Part shown: in pieces, positions 18,330 through 28,870 of the stretch
How positions within the stretch are numbered: position 1 is the stretch's first letter
How the letters are laid out: each line of letters begins with the position of its first letter
Assembly: GCF_003337555.1 (NCBI RefSeq)
Contig: NZ_QPJK01000002.1
Coordinates: 248,001 to 312,000 of the forward strand
Direction of reading: 5' to 3'
Length of the DNA stretch: 64,000 bases
Source: Pseudorhodoferax soli
Lineage (GTDB): Bacteria > Pseudomonadota > Gammaproteobacteria > Burkholderiales > Burkholderiaceae_C
Made by a program: the position numbers and the translations under genes
The notes under the pieces: generated by a model
Told to the model about the DNA's origin: nothing
Database searches by the model: none
The model's input: only the letters and a program-made list of their open reading frames with translations

Positions 18330-19388
18330 TCAGCGCCCCGCTGCCGCCGTGGCCAGGGCCGACAGCGTTTCGTCGATGCGCGGCAGCTCCACCGCCTTGA
18401 GTTGCGCCTGCACATCGGACAGCGTGTTGGCGAACTGCTGGGTGCGCCGCGCCGCCGGGTCGAAGTAGCGGTGCAGCATGAAGGCGGCCGCCGCCGCATC
18501 GGCCCGGGCCGACGGGAATTGGCGCGCCAGCAGGCCCATGCGCACGTTCAGCAGGCGCAGCTTGAGGTTCTCGCGCAGGAAGTAGGTCTGGTCGGGCGCC
18601 AGCAGGGCGGCCTCGGGCTGGTCGATGCGCGACACGCGCATGAGCCGCGCGGCCTCTGCCCGCACCAGTTGCCAGATGCGCAGCCACCAATGTTCGGAAG
18701 GCGGCTCGGCCTGGGCCTGCCCCTTGGCGAGGTTGGCGGCCAGCACGGCGTTGAGCATGGGCACGTCATCGATCTGGCGCACCAGGTCGTCGAGCTTCTC
18801 GAGGATGGTCTGGGTGTCGGTGATCTGGGTGGAGCGGATCGCCTCGGTGTCGCGCGCGACAGCGCGGCGCACGGGTTCCAGCCGCGGCTGGGCGGCGCGT
18901 TCGAGGCGCTGATCCGCCGTGCGCAGCGCTGCCAGCAAGGGCTCGGCCGTCAGCGTCAGCTGGGCCTGCTGCTGCGCCAGCCGCAGCGAAGACTCGAGGT
19001 CCACGACCAGGGTCTCGTCGCGCGAGCGCGACAGGCTCGCGAGCAACTCGTCAATCTGCGCACGCTGCAGCGTGGCTTCGCCGAGCTTGGTGTCGCTCAC
19101 GGCCTGGCGTGCGGCGGTTTCGCGTGCCAGGTCCTGTGCTTCACGGGCCGCAGCGCGGGCCTCCATGGCGCGGGCCTGCGTGTCGGCGCTTTGCCGGGCA
19201 AGGTTCTCCTGCATGCCGCCGACCTTCTGCCACAGCAGGCCGACCGCTGCCAGGGCCAGCACGACCAGCAGGGCCAGGAAGAGGACGAGCACCCGGGGGG
19301 CGGTGGTGGCCGGTGGCCGGGCTTGGGGGGCTGGCCCTGTGGCGGCATGGCCCGGCAGGGGTTCTGAAGACAGCTCGGCAGCGTTCAT
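18330..19388 (-). CDS. hemX: HemX-like membrane protein (putative uroporphyrinogen-III C-methyltransferase annotation)
   Basis: A 352-residue single-pass membrane protein. An N-terminal Pro/Ala-rich segment is followed by one membrane helix (about 33-54) and a long coiled-coil region (about 60-130, Ala/Arg/Glu-rich). A conserved helical domain contains WWLRIWQLVRAEA and the LLNVRMGLLARQF stretch of HemX. Homologues are often labelled methyltransferases, but no SAM motif is seen and the function is unknown. The ATG overlaps the hemD stop (ATGA). Confidence 0.87.
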   Translation of the reverse strand: MNAAELSSEPLPGHAATGPAPQARPPATTAPRVLVLFLALLVVLALAAVGLLWQKVGGMQENLARQSADTQARAMEARAAAREAQDLARETAARQAVSDTKLGEATLQRAQIDELLASLSRSRDETLVVDLESSLRLAQQQAQLTLTAEPLLAALRTADQRLERAAQPRLEPVRRAVARDTEAIRSTQITDTQTILEKLDDLVRQIDDVPMLNAVLAANLAKGQAQAEPPSEHWWLRIWQLVRAEAARLMRVSRIDQPEAALLAPDQTYFLRENLKLRLLNVRMGLLARQFPSARADAAAAAFMLHRYFDPAARRTQQFANTLSDVQAQLKAVELPRIDETLSALATAAAGR

Positions 19389-20146
19389 CGCGCGGATTCT
19401 ATCGACGCGACCACGTCGTCCAGGTCGGGGCGCACGGTGGCGACATGGCCGAAACCGGCGGCGCTCGCCGCCTCGGCGATGCGCGCATGCGTGGCCAGTG
19501 CGCGCGTGGCGCGCCAGCTGGCATCGGGCAGCAGTTGTTGCAGGTGGCGCACTGCATCGGAACTGCTGAACAGCCACAGCGCATCGGTCGCGCCCGTGGC
19601 CCGCTCACGGGTGGCCCGGTCCCAGCGCGGCAACTCGCGCGCATAGGCGGCCAGCGCATGCACCCGGGCACCGGCCGCCACGAGCTGGTCGGCCAGCCAG
19701 GGCCGGCCCGCCAATCGGCCATCGGCATCGGTACCGCGCACGATCAGCACCTGGGCGCCGGCCAGGCCGGCGTCGGTACCGACCAGGCGCCACAGCGCTT
19801 CGGAGTCGAACTGCGGCGCATCGGCAGGTGGCGCGACCAGCGCCTGCGTCGGCACGCCGGCCGCCCGCAGCGCGCGGGCCGTGCCGGGGCCGGTGGCCCA
19901 GGCCGCCGTCTGCGCGGGCCAAACCAACGCCACGGGCTTTGCCGCAAAAAAGGCTTCGACCGCATTGGCGCTCACGAACATCGCGGCGCGGCAGTCCGCC
20001 AACCGGTCCCAGGCCTCGCGCACGGGTGCGGGATCGGTGGGCCGGATGTCGATCAGGGGCAGCGGCTCGGCCGACAGCCCACGGGCGCGCAGCTGCTCGC
20101 ACCAGTGCAACGCTTCGCGCAGCGGCCTCGTGACCAGCACGCGCAT
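19385..20146 (-). CDS. hemD: Uroporphyrinogen-III synthase
   Basis: A 253-residue enzyme that cyclises and inverts ring D of hydroxymethylbilane to uroporphyrinogen III. Typical of HemD are the N-terminal VLVTRPL start, the LPLIDIRP segment, a [10 protein letters not shown] motif and a second-domain [13 protein letters not shown] motif. The fold has two similar domains and few invariant residues. It starts 7 bp after hemC and overlaps hemX by ATGA. Confidence 0.92.
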   Translation of the reverse strand: MRVLVTRPLREALHWCEQLRARGLSAEPLPLIDIRPTDPAPVREAWDRLADCRAAMFVSANAVEAFFAAKPVALVWPAQTAAWATGPGTARALRAAGVPTQALVAPPADAPQFDSEALWRLVGTDAGLAGAQVLIVRGTDADGRLAGRPWLADQLVAAGARVHALAAYARELPRWDRATRERATGATDALWLFSSSDAVRHLQQLLPDASWRATRALATHARIAEAASAAGFGHVATVRPDLDDVVASIESAR

Positions 20147-20153
20147 GCGCGCG

Positions 20154-21080
20154 TCAGCCCGCTTTGCGGGCACCGCCGGCCTGCAAGGCCTCGGCCACCC
20201 GCAAGCCCAGCGCCTCCGCGGCGGCCGGGCCATCGACCGGCCCCGCGACTTCTGCCCGCACCAGGGCGCCCTCGCGGTCCTGGTCGCCCCAGGCGGCACG
20301 CAGCTGCAGGGCGCCATCGGCCCAGTGCGCATGCGCGGCCAGCGGCATCGAGCAGCTGCCGCCCATGGCGCGGCTCACGGCACGCTCGGCAGCCGTTGCC
20401 AGCGTGGTCTGCTGGTGTGCCAGCGGCGCCAGCAGGGCCAGCAGGTCGGCACGGTCGGACCGCACCTCGATGCCCAGCGCGCCCTGCCCGGCTGCGGGCA
20501 GCATGCGGTCTTGCGTGAACACATCGCGGATGCGGTCCGCGAGGCCCAGGCGTTTGAGACCGGCGGCCGCCAGCACGATGGCCGCGAACTGGCCTTCGTC
20601 GAGCTTGCGCAAGCGCGTGTCCAGGTTGCCGCGCAACGGCTGGATGTCCAGGTCGGGACGCAGCGCCTTCAGCAGCACGCTGCGGCGCAGGCTGGAGGTG
20701 CCGACCACGGCGCCCTGCGGCAACGCATCCAGCGATGCGTAGTGCGGCGAGACGAAGGCATCGCGCGGGTCCTCGCGCTCGAGCACGCAGGCCAGCACGA
20801 AGCCGTACGGCAAGTCCATGGGCACGTCCTTGAGCGAATGCACGGCGATGTCGGCGCGGCCGTCCTCGAGCGCGGCTTCGAGTTCCTTGACGAACAGGCC
20901 CTTGCCGCCGACCTTGCTCAGCGAGCGGTCCAGGATCTGGTCGCCGCGCGTGGTCATGCCCAGCAGTTCGACGCTGTGGCCGCGCTGCGCCAGCAGTGCC
21001 TGCACGTGTTCGGCCTGCCACAGCGCGAGCCGGCTTTCCCGGGTCGCGATGACGATGGTGGAAGAGGGGGAGGAGCGCAC
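20154..21080 (-). CDS. hemC: Porphobilinogen deaminase (hydroxymethylbilane synthase)
   Basis: A 308-residue enzyme joining four porphobilinogens. Cys243 in GGSCSMP anchors the dipyrromethane cofactor. Active-site motifs include [35 protein letters not shown] and GTSSLRR. It is the first gene of hemCDXY and diverges from ppc with a 111-bp gap that should hold both promoters; I did not find clear consensus boxes there. Confidence 0.97.
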   Translation of the reverse strand: MRSSPSSTIVIATRESRLALWQAEHVQALLAQRGHSVELLGMTTRGDQILDRSLSKVGGKGLFVKELEAALEDGRADIAVHSLKDVPMDLPYGFVLACVLEREDPRDAFVSPHYASLDALPQGAVVGTSSLRRSVLLKALRPDLDIQPLRGNLDTRLRKLDEGQFAAIVLAAAGLKRLGLADRIRDVFTQDRMLPAAGQGALGIEVRSDRADLLALLAPLAHQQTTLATAAERAVSRAMGGSCSMPLAAHAHWADGALQLRAAWGDQDREGALVRAEVAGPVDGPAAAEALGLRVAEALQAGGARKAG

Positions 21081-21191
21081 GCAGGTAACCAGTTCGTAAT
21101 CGGCCGCGGGGGCCGGATGCTAGCATGGGGTAAGCCCGCAGCAGGGCATGGCATTCTTCTTGCAGGGCGCTTGTACAGCCCCCGTTCCAAC

Positions 21192-24116
21192 ATGAAAACA
21201 CAAGACCAGGCGCCCTCTCCCACCGCTGCGGCCGCAGCCCCTGCCACCGACGAGACGCCCCAGCGCAGCCGTGCCGCGGCGCGCGATGCGGAGCGGCCCC
21301 TGGTCGAGGACATCCGCCTGCTGGGCCGGCTGCTGGGCGATGTGATCCGCGAGCAGGATGGCGCGCCCGCCTTCGAACTCATCGAGCAGGTGCGCAAGCT
21401 GTCCGTCGCGTTCCGCCGCGATGCCGACGAGGAAGCCGACAAGGCGCTCAAGAAGCTGCTCAAGAGCCTGACGGCCGACCAGACCGTCAGCGTGATCCGC
21501 GCCTTCACCTACTTCAGCCACCTGGCCAACCTGGCCGAGGACCGCCACCACATCCGCCGCCGCGCCGTGCACGAGCGCGCCGGCAACACGCAGGAGGGCA
21601 GCATCGACGTGGCGCTGTCGCGCCTGCGCTGGGCCGGCATCTCGCCCAAGGCCATCGCGATGACGCTGGCTACGAGCTACGTCTCGCCCGTGCTGACCGC
21701 CCACCCGACCGAAGTGCAGCGCAAGAGCATCCTCGATGCCGAACGCGACATCGCCCAGCTGCTCACCGCGCGCGACGAAGTGCGCCTGCGCGCCCAGCTG
21801 GCCGGCACCGGCCGCGACGCACTCGCACCGCGCGAACTGGCCGCCAACGAGGCCCAGCTGCGCGCCCGCGTGATGCAGCTGTGGCAGACGCGCCTGCTGC
21901 GCTTCTCCAAGCTCACGGTGGCCGACGAGATCGAGAACGCGCTCTCTTACTACGAGGCGACCTTCCTGCGCGAGATCCCCAAGCTCTACGCGCAGCTCGA
22001 GCGCGAGCTCGGCAACCAGCCGGTGGCCAGCTTCCTGCGCATGGGCCAGTGGATCGGCGGCGACCGCGACGGCAACCCCAACGTCAGCGCCGAGACCATG
22101 GAATACGCCATGCGCCACCAGGCCGAGATGGCGCTGCGCCACTACCTGACCGAGGTGCACCACCTGGGCGCCGAACTCTCGCTGTCGGCCCGCCTCGTCG
22201 ACATCCCGGCCGAGATGCAGGCCCTGGCCGAGCGCTCGCCCGACACCAGCGAGCACCGCAAGGACGAGCCCTACCGCCGCGCGCTGACCGGCATGTACGC
22301 ACGCCTGGCCGCCACGCTCAAGACATTGACGGGCGGCGACGCCGCGCGCCACGCCGTGGCGCCGCAGAACGCCTACCTGAAGGCCGAGGACTTCCTGGCC
22401 GACCTGCGCACCATCGAGGCCTCGCTCAAGTCGCACCATGGCGGCGCCTTCGCCGCGCAGCGCCTGCACCCGCTGATCCGCGCCGTCGACGTGTTCGGCT
22501 TCCACCTGGCCACGCTGGACCTGCGCCAGAGCTCGGACAAGCACGAGGAGGTGGTGGCCGAGCTGCTGGCCACGGCGCGCCTGGAGCCGCAGTACGCCGC
22601 GCTCGACGAGGCCGCCAAGCGTGCGCTGCTGCTGCGCCTGCTCAACGACGCGCGGCCGCTGCGCGTGCTCGGCGCCCAGTACTCCGATCTCGCGCGCCAC
22701 GAACTGGCCATCTTCGAGAACGCCCGCAGCGTGCTGCAGCGCTACGGCCGCAACGCGATCCGCCACTACATCATCAGCCACACCGAGACCGTCAGCGACC
22801 TGCTGGAGGTGTTGCTGCTGCAGAAGGAAGTGGGCCTCATGCACGGCCTGCTCGACGAGGCCAAGGCCAAGGGCGCCCGCGGTGAAGGCGCCAGCTGCGA
22901 CCTCATCGTGGTGCCGCTGTTCGAGACCATCGAGGACCTGCGCAACGCCGCGCCCATCATGCGCGAGTTCTATGCGCTGCCAGGCATCGCGCGGCTGGTG
23001 CAGCGCTCGGGCGGCGAGCAGGACATCATGCTGGGCTACTCGGACAGCAACAAGGACGGTGGCATCTTCACGAGCAACTGGGAGCTGTACCGCGCCGAAC
23101 TCGCGCTGGTGGAGCTGTTCGACGAACTGTCCAGCAGCCACGACATCACGTTGCGCATGTTCCACGGCCGCGGCGGCACCGTGGGCCGTGGCGGCGGCCC
23201 GAGCTACCAGGCCATCCTGGCGCAGCCGCCCGGTACCGTGCGGGGCCAGATCCGGCTGACCGAACAGGGCGAGGTGATCGGCTCCAAGTACGCCAACCCC
23301 GAGATCGGCCGGCGCAACCTGGAGACGCTGGTCGCCGCTACGCTGGAGGCCACGCTGCTGCAGCCGACGAAGGCCGCCACGCCGGCCTTCCTCGACGCGG
23401 CCGCCGTGCTGTCGGAGGCCAGCATGCGCGCCTACCGGCACCTGGTCTACGAGACGCCGGGCTTCACCGACTACTTCTTCGAGTCCACGCCGATCCGCGA
23501 GATCGCCGAACTCAACATCGGCTCGCGCCCGGCCTCGCGCAAGGCGAGCCAGAAGATCGAGGACCTGCGCGCCATCCCCTGGGGCTTCAGCTGGGGCCAG
23601 TGCCGGCTCACGCTGCCGGGTTGGTACGGATTCGGCTCCGCCGTCGAGACCTTCCTGGCCGGCGACACTGAGCAGGCCAGCACGGGCAGGAAGCCCGCGG
23701 GCGCCAAGGAACGGATGGCGCTGCTGCAGAAGATGTACCGCCAGTGGCCCTTCTTCCGCACGCTGCTGTCCAACATGGACATGGTGCTGGCCAAGAGCGA
23801 CCTGCAGTTGGCGGCGCGCTACGCCGAGCTGGTCAGCGATGCGCGGCTGCGCAAGAAGGTGTTCGGTGCCATCGAGGCCGAGTGGCAGCGCACGGCGCAG
23901 GCGCTGGCGCAGATCACCGGCGAGAAGCAGCGCCTGGCCGGCAATGCCGCGCTGCAGCGCTCGATCCGCCACCGCTTCCCGTACATCGACCCGCTGCACC
24001 ACCTGCAGGTGGAACTGGTGCGCCGCTACCGCGCCGGCCAGTCTGACGAGCGCGTGCGCACCGGCATCCACATCTGCATCAACGGGATCTCGGCCGGGCT
24101 GCGCAACACCGGCTGA
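21192..24116 (+). CDS. ppc: Phosphoenolpyruvate carboxylase
   Basis: A 974-residue anaplerotic enzyme fixing bicarbonate onto PEP to give oxaloacetate. The catalytic His171 lies in [13 protein letters not shown]. The [15 protein letters not shown] and [16 protein letters not shown] motifs carry the substrate and metal sites. The C-terminal [12 protein letters not shown] matches the conserved tail. The start at 21192 leaves a disordered Ala/Pro/Thr segment of about 30 residues before the conserved part. It diverges from hemC. Confidence 0.97.
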   Translation: MKTQDQAPSPTAAAAAPATDETPQRSRAAARDAERPLVEDIRLLGRLLGDVIREQDGAPAFELIEQVRKLSVAFRRDADEEADKALKKLLKSLTADQTVSVIRAFTYFSHLANLAEDRHHIRRRAVHERAGNTQEGSIDVALSRLRWAGISPKAIAMTLATSYVSPVLTAHPTEVQRKSILDAERDIAQLLTARDEVRLRAQLAGTGRDALAPRELAANEAQLRARVMQLWQTRLLRFSKLTVADEIENALSYYEATFLREIPKLYAQLERELGNQPVASFLRMGQWIGGDRDGNPNVSAETMEYAMRHQAEMALRHYLTEVHHLGAELSLSARLVDIPAEMQALAERSPDTSEHRKDEPYRRALTGMYARLAATLKTLTGGDAARHAVAPQNAYLKAEDFLADLRTIEASLKSHHGGAFAAQRLHPLIRAVDVFGFHLATLDLRQSSDKHEEVVAELLATARLEPQYAALDEAAKRALLLRLLNDARPLRVLGAQYSDLARHELAIFENARSVLQRYGRNAIRHYIISHTETVSDLLEVLLLQKEVGLMHGLLDEAKAKGARGEGASCDLIVVPLFETIEDLRNAAPIMREFYALPGIARLVQRSGGEQDIMLGYSDSNKDGGIFTSNWELYRAELALVELFDELSSSHDITLRMFHGRGGTVGRGGGPSYQAILAQPPGTVRGQIRLTEQGEVIGSKYANPEIGRRNLETLVAATLEATLLQPTKAATPAFLDAAAVLSEASMRAYRHLVYETPGFTDYFFESTPIREIAELNIGSRPASRKASQKIEDLRAIPWGFSWGQCRLTLPGWYGFGSAVETFLAGDTEQASTGRKPAGAKERMALLQKMYRQWPFFRTLLSNMDMVLAKSDLQLAARYAELVSDARLRKKVFGAIEAEWQRTAQALAQITGEKQRLAGNAALQRSIRHRFPYIDPLHHLQVELVRRYRAGQSDERVRTGIHICINGISAGLRNTG

Positions 24117-24142
24117 GCCGGTTCAACGCGCAGGACCGCGGC

Positions 24143-24361
24143 TCAGGCGTAGACGTCGAGCCGCGTGCCCAGCATGCCTTGCGGCACGGGCGGTGGCGGC
24201 GGCAGCGATTCCAGCAGGGCCGCCGCAGCGGCCTCCTGCGCATCCAGCGCCTTCTTCAGCACGCGCAACTGGACCGTCGATTGCACCGCATCGGCGGGCA
24301 CCGATTGCGAAGCGGCGCTGGCCGTGGCGGCCTGGACGGCAGGCGTGCTGGCGATGTTCAT
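24143..24361 (-). CDS. YjfB-type putative motility protein
   Basis: A 72-residue protein matching the small YjfB family: an Ala/Ser/Thr-rich N terminus, a QLRVLKKALDAQEAAAAALL helix, then a Pro-rich stretch and a short LGTRLDVYA tail. The family was named as putative motility proteins; no biochemical role is known to me. Its ATG overlaps the manC stop (ATGA), so here it is cotranslated with a sugar-nucleotide enzyme rather than flagellar genes. Confidence 0.72.
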   Translation of the reverse strand: MNIASTPAVQAATASAASQSVPADAVQSTVQLRVLKKALDAQEAAAAALLESLPPPPPVPQGMLGTRLDVYA

Positions 24362-25800
24362 TGCGAGCGGCCGTAGACGTCCTCGAAGCGCACGATGTCG
24401 TCTTCCCCGAGGTAGCTGCCCGACTGCACTTCGATCATCTCGAGCGGCAGGCGGCCCGGGTTCTCCAGCCGGTGCGTGGAGCCCAGCGGGATGTAGGTCG
24501 ACTCGTTCTCGGAGACCAGGTAGCTTTCCTTGTCGCGCGTGACCTTGGCCGTGCCCGACACCACGATCCAGTGCTCGGCGCGGTGGTGGTGCATCTGCAG
24601 CGACAGCTGGCCGCCCGGCTTGACCACGATGCGCTTGACCTGGAAGCGCGCGCCGTTGTCCACGCTGTCATACCAGCCCCACGGGCGGAACACCTTGCGG
24701 TGCAGCTGGCCCTCGGAGCGGCCTTCGCGCTTGAGCGCGTCCACGATCTTCTTGACGTCCTGCGTCTTGTCCTTGTTGGCCACGAGCACCGCGTCTGCCG
24801 TCTCCACCACGATCAGGTTGTCCACGCCCACGCAGGCGATCAGCCGGCCTTCGGACAGCGCCAGCGTGTTGCGGCTGTCGTGCAGCAGCACGTCGCCCTG
24901 CTTCACGTTGCCGCTCTCGTCCTTGGGCAGCACTTGCCACAGCGCATCCCAGGCGCCGACATCGGACCAGCCGGCCGACAGGGGCAGCACCACACCGGCC
25001 GGCAGGTCTTCGCGGCCGCCGGCGGCCAGGCGCTCCATGACCGCGTAGTCGATGGAATCGCTGGGGCAGGCCGTGAAGGCGGCCTTGTCCACGCGCAGGA
25101 ACTCGCCGTCGGACGAGCCCTGGCCGAAGGCGGTCTCGCAGGCGGCCAGGATGTCGGCGCGGCAGCCGGCGATCGCCGCCAGCCAGACCGAGGCCTTGAG
25201 CATGAACAGGCCGCTGTTCCAGGCGTAGCCGCCCGCGTCCAGATAGCCCTGGGCCGTGGCGCGGTCGGGCTTCTCGACGAAACGCGCGATGCGGCTGGCG
25301 CCGCCCTCGAAGGCCGCGCCGGACTGGATGTAGCCGTAGCCCGTCTCGGGCGTGTCGGGCGTGATGCCGAAGGTCACCACGGCGCCGGCCTCGGCCAGCT
25401 TCGCGCCCTGCACCACGACGGCCTGGAACGCCGGCACATCGACGATCACATGGTCGGCCGGCATCACCAGCAGCACCGGGTCGGCACCGTCGCGGCGCGC
25501 TGCGAGCGCGGCCAGCGTCAGCGCCGGCGCGGTGTTGCGGCCGATGGGCTCCAGCACGATGGTGCCCGGCTTGCCCATCAGGCGCAGCTGCTCGGCGATG
25601 ACGAAGCGGTATTCCTCGTTGGAGACCACCATGGGCGCGGCCACGGACACGCCGGCCAGGCCCTCGACACGGCGCACCGTGGCCTGCAGCAGCGAATCGT
25701 CACCGATCAGCGGCAGCAGCTGCTTGGGGTACTTCTCGCGCGACAACGGCCACAGGCGGGTGCCGGAGCCGCCGGACAGGACAACAGGTTGGATCAGCAT
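24358..25800 (-). CDS. manC: Mannose-1-phosphate guanylyltransferase / mannose-6-phosphate isomerase
   Basis: A 480-residue bifunctional enzyme giving GDP-mannose. The N-terminal nucleotidyltransferase domain has VVLSGGSGTRLWPLSR, the YPKQLLPL segment and FVEKP. The C-terminal cupin (about 360-480) has PWGWYDSV, QMHHHRAEHWIVV and a Glu-containing motif for the isomerase metal. GDP-mannose feeds capsule, LPS or exopolysaccharide. It lies 29 bp after galE on the same strand; both are nucleotide-sugar enzymes, so one operon is likely. Confidence 0.95.
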   Translation of the reverse strand: MLIQPVVLSGGSGTRLWPLSREKYPKQLLPLIGDDSLLQATVRRVEGLAGVSVAAPMVVSNEEYRFVIAEQLRLMGKPGTIVLEPIGRNTAPALTLAALAARRDGADPVLLVMPADHVIVDVPAFQAVVVQGAKLAEAGAVVTFGITPDTPETGYGYIQSGAAFEGGASRIARFVEKPDRATAQGYLDAGGYAWNSGLFMLKASVWLAAIAGCRADILAACETAFGQGSSDGEFLRVDKAAFTACPSDSIDYAVMERLAAGGREDLPAGVVLPLSAGWSDVGAWDALWQVLPKDESGNVKQGDVLLHDSRNTLALSEGRLIACVGVDNLIVVETADAVLVANKDKTQDVKKIVDALKREGRSEGQLHRKVFRPWGWYDSVDNGARFQVKRIVVKPGGQLSLQMHHHRAEHWIVVSGTAKVTRDKESYLVSENESTYIPLGSTHRLENPGRLPLEMIEVQSGSYLGEDDIVRFEDVYGRSQ

Positions 25801-25829
25801 CGTTGCTTCAGACGGAGTTGGAATGGGTT

Positions 25830-26840
25830 TCAGGCGGCGTAGCCGTTGGGATTGCTGCTCTGCCAGCGCCAGGCATCCTGGCACATGGCGACGAGGTCGC
25901 GTTCGGCCCGCCAACCCAGCACGGCCAGTGCCTGGGCCGGATCGGCATAGCAGGAGGCCACGTCGCCGGCGCGGCGCGGCGCGAGTTGGTAGGGCACGGG
26001 CTTGCCGCTGGCCTGCTCGAAGGCGCGCACCATGTCGAGCACGCTGTAGCCGGTGCCGGTGCCCAGGTTGACCGTGAGGCCGCCCTCCTGCGTCTGCAAG
26101 CGCTCCAGCGCACGCAGATGGCCGACGGCCAGGTCCACCACGTGGATGTAGTCGCGCACGCCGGTGCCGTCGGGCGTGGGGTAGTCGTTGCCCCAGACCT
26201 GAAGCTGCTCGCGCCGGCCGATGGCGACCTGCGCCACGTAGGGCATGAGGTTGTTCGGCACGCCGCGCGGGTCTTCGCCGATCAGGCCGCTGGCATGCGC
26301 GCCGACCGGGTTGAAGTAGCGCAGGATGGCGATGCGCCAGGACGCATCGCTCAGCTGCAGGTCGCGCAGCATGTCCTCGATCATGAGCTTGCTGCGGCCA
26401 TAGGGGTTGGTGGCCGAAAGCGGATGGTCCTCGGTCAGCGGCAGGCGCTGCGGGTCGCCATAGACGGTGGCCGAGGAGCTGAACACCAGCTGCTGCACGG
26501 AACACTCGCGCATGGCTTCCAGCAGGCGCAGCGTGCCCACGACGTTGTTGTCGTAGTAGGAGAGCGGCTGCTGCACCGATTCGCCCACCGCTTTCAGGCC
26601 CGCGAAGTGGATCACAGCGCTGGCGCCGCTCGACTTCAGTGCGTCGACCAGCGCCGCCCGGTCACGGATGTCGCCACGCACCAAGCTGGGTGCCTTGCCC
26701 GCAATGCGTGCGATGCGGGCCACCGACTCCGGGTTGCTGTTACAAAAATTGTCAAAAATGGTGACGTCGTGGCCCGCCTGCAGCAGTTCGACGCAAACAT
26801 GGGAGCCGATATAGCCGGCACCGCCGGTGACAAGGATCAT
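25830..26840 (-). CDS. galE: UDP-glucose 4-epimerase
   Basis: A 336-residue extended short-chain dehydrogenase interconverting UDP-glucose and UDP-galactose. It has the GGAGYIGSH NAD motif, VIHFAGLKAVGES, the SSSATVYG segment with the catalytic Ser/Thr, and the Tyr and Lys in NPYGRSK. The ILRYFNPVGAH motif and the DGTGVRDYIHVVDLA motif are diagnostic of GalE. It precedes manC. Confidence 0.96.
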   Translation of the reverse strand: MILVTGGAGYIGSHVCVELLQAGHDVTIFDNFCNSNPESVARIARIAGKAPSLVRGDIRDRAALVDALKSSGASAVIHFAGLKAVGESVQQPLSYYDNNVVGTLRLLEAMRECSVQQLVFSSSATVYGDPQRLPLTEDHPLSATNPYGRSKLMIEDMLRDLQLSDASWRIAILRYFNPVGAHASGLIGEDPRGVPNNLMPYVAQVAIGRREQLQVWGNDYPTPDGTGVRDYIHVVDLAVGHLRALERLQTQEGGLTVNLGTGTGYSVLDMVRAFEQASGKPVPYQLAPRRAGDVASCYADPAQALAVLGWRAERDLVAMCQDAWRWQSSNPNGYAA

Positions 26841-26982
26841 TGGTGTTCTTCGCAAGGCCGGCGCGGGCCGGCGGGAGATGGTTCTTGCAGCGCAGCGCGG
26901 GTTGCAAGCCTGTGGCGCGGCAAGAATAGCATGTGCCATGCCAGGCCCTGTGTCAGCCGCAAGGCGCCCATGGGCAGCGCGA

Positions 26983-27885
26983 TCAGGCCTCCAAGGCCTG
27001 CTGCATGGCCGCGCGAAACCACTGCGACGCCGGGTCCGTGTCGGTGGACGCATGCCAGTACAGAAAGGTTTCCAGCTCCGGCAACGCCACCGGCAGGGCC
27101 AGCACCTGGATGCCGGCCTGCGCGTTGTCCAGCACGGCCTGCGAGCGCGACATGGTGGCCAACAGGTCGGTGCGCGCAACGATGGCACTGGCCGCACCGT
27201 GGCGCTGGCAGCGCACACGGATGCGGCGGCGCATGCCCAGCCGGCCGAGCGCCACGTCCTCCAAGCCCACGCCGCGCCGGCGCCCGGTCACCAGCACGTG
27301 CTCCTGCGCGAGATAGGCCTCCATGTCGAAGCCCGGGCCGATGGCCGGATGCCCGACCCGGGCCAGCACCACGAGTTCGCTCGCGCCGATCTGCTGGCGC
27401 CGGATCTCCGCCGTCAGCGGAAGGCCGATGTCCAGCGCCAGGTCGAGTTCGCCGCTGCGCAGGTCTTCATCCAGATTGCCGCGGTCGGCCCGCACCGTGG
27501 CCAGCCGGATGCCCGGGGCTTCGCGCGCCACGCGTTCGGCCAGATCCGGCAGGAACGACAGTTCGGCCGAGCCGCTGGTGGCAACCGTGAACAGCCGCTG
27601 GCTGCTGGCCGGGTCGAACTGCCCGACCTGGCGCAGCATCTGGTCCAGCCCGCCCAGCGACGCGTGCACCGTGCCCGCCATCATGCGGGCCATCGGCGTG
27701 GGGATCATCACATTGCCCTGGCGCTCGAACAGCGGGTCGCCCAGCAGCTCGCGCAGCCGCGCGAGCGCATGGCTCACCGCGGGCTGCGACAGGTGCAGCT
27801 GGCGCGCGGCCGACGTGATGCCGCGCTCGCGGTAGATCGCATCGAAGACGGCAAACAGGTTCAGGTCGATTCGGGACAGCTGCAT
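26983..27885 (-). CDS. LysR-family transcriptional regulator
   Basis: A 300-residue regulator. The N-terminal winged HTH (about 4-62) contains DLNLFAVFDAIYRERGITSAA and LSQPAVSHALARLRELLGDP, close to the NahR/NodD-type branch. The effector domain follows from about 90. It diverges from the Crp/Fnr-like gene by about 150 bp and may control it or itself; no T-N11-A site was pinned down. The target pathway is unknown. Confidence 0.9.
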   Translation of the reverse strand: MQLSRIDLNLFAVFDAIYRERGITSAARQLHLSQPAVSHALARLRELLGDPLFERQGNVMIPTPMARMMAGTVHASLGGLDQMLRQVGQFDPASSQRLFTVATSGSAELSFLPDLAERVAREAPGIRLATVRADRGNLDEDLRSGELDLALDIGLPLTAEIRRQQIGASELVVLARVGHPAIGPGFDMEAYLAQEHVLVTGRRRGVGLEDVALGRLGMRRRIRVRCQRHGAASAIVARTDLLATMSRSQAVLDNAQAGIQVLALPVALPELETFLYWHASTDTDPASQWFRAAMQQALEA

Positions 27886-28036
27886 GGTCTCGCGCCAGGG
27901 TGAGGCAGGCTATGCATGCGGCAAATACCGCGTGATGCGCACATTGCATTCGCCATCGGAGGGTCGCGCTGGCAAGCTGGGCGTCTTCCCGGCCTGCCGC
28001 CAGCCGGCCATTGTCCTTCTTCAGCACCAGCCACCC

Positions 28037-28867
28037 GTGACCCTGCTCGCACCGACGCATCCCGCCGTCTCCGACCGCTTCGCTCCGCTGCACGCCCTGG
28101 TCTGGCGCCCCGAGCCCGGCTCGAGCGCGCAGCACCGCGCCTGGACGCTGGAGCGGCCGCGCCCGCCCAGCGTCTCGCCCACCCAGCAGCGCACGCTGCT
28201 GGCCGGCGCCTGGCTGGCCGGGGTGGGCGAGGCGGCGCGCGAGGCGCTCATGGCCGCGCTCAGCGTCTCCAAGGTTGCCGCCGGCGACCAGCTGCTGCAC
28301 CAGGGCGAGCACAGCGCGCTCTGGCATGGCGTGGCCAGCGGCGCCGTGCGCCTGGGCAGCGTCAGCGCATCGGGCCGGCAGCTCAGCACGGCCCTGGTCG
28401 CGCCGGGCGAATGGTTCGGCGAGGGCCCGGCCCTGGGCCGGCTGGCCGAAGCCTGCAGCGCCCATGCCCATGCCGATGCGGTGCTGGTGTCGCTGCGCTT
28501 CGATGCACTGCGCCGGCTCACCGCCGCCCACGCCGACCTGCGCCACGCCCTGCTGCGCTGGAGCGCCGCGCGCCAGCGCGCCGCCATGGAGGCCGTGCTG
28601 CAAGCCGCCAGTGCCCCGCTGAGCCAGCGCCTGGCCGCCTGCCTGCTCGACCTCGGCCAGCGCTTCGGCCAGCCGCAGGACGAGGGCTTTCGGCTCACGC
28701 TGCCGCTCACCCAGACCGACCTCGCGCAGCTCGTCGCCACCAGCCGCCAGCGGCTGAACCAGGGCATGCAGGACCTGCGCCGCCTGCGCGTGCTCGACAC
28801 GCGCGAGGCCCAGATCACCGTGCTGTCGACCGAAGCACTGCAGCGCCGCGCCGGCATGCCGGCCTGA
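28037..28867 (+). CDS. Crp/Fnr-family transcriptional regulator
   Basis: About 276 residues if GTG 28037 is the start; the frame is open further upstream and an ATG at 27938 region could extend it. The central cyclic-nucleotide-binding-like fold (LLHQGEHSALWHGVASGAVR, APGEWFGEGPALG) and a C-terminal winged HTH (LTQTDLAQLVATSRQRLNQG) are clear. No Fnr-type Cys cluster is visible, so it does not look like an oxygen sensor. It converges with the tandem TetR gene, 3 bp apart. Confidence 0.82.
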   Translation: MTLLAPTHPAVSDRFAPLHALVWRPEPGSSAQHRAWTLERPRPPSVSPTQQRTLLAGAWLAGVGEAAREALMAALSVSKVAAGDQLLHQGEHSALWHGVASGAVRLGSVSASGRQLSTALVAPGEWFGEGPALGRLAEACSAHAHADAVLVSLRFDALRRLTAAHADLRHALLRWSAARQRAAMEAVLQAASAPLSQRLAACLLDLGQRFGQPQDEGFRLTLPLTQTDLAQLVATSRQRLNQGMQDLRRLRVLDTREAQITVLSTEALQRRAGMPA

Positions 28868-28870
28868 GCC

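Noticed and set aside
21120-24071. A 983-codon open frame on the minus strand opposite ppc.
   Set aside because: Composition is rich in His/Val/Gly/Gln from reverse reading of ppc codons; no recognisable motif.
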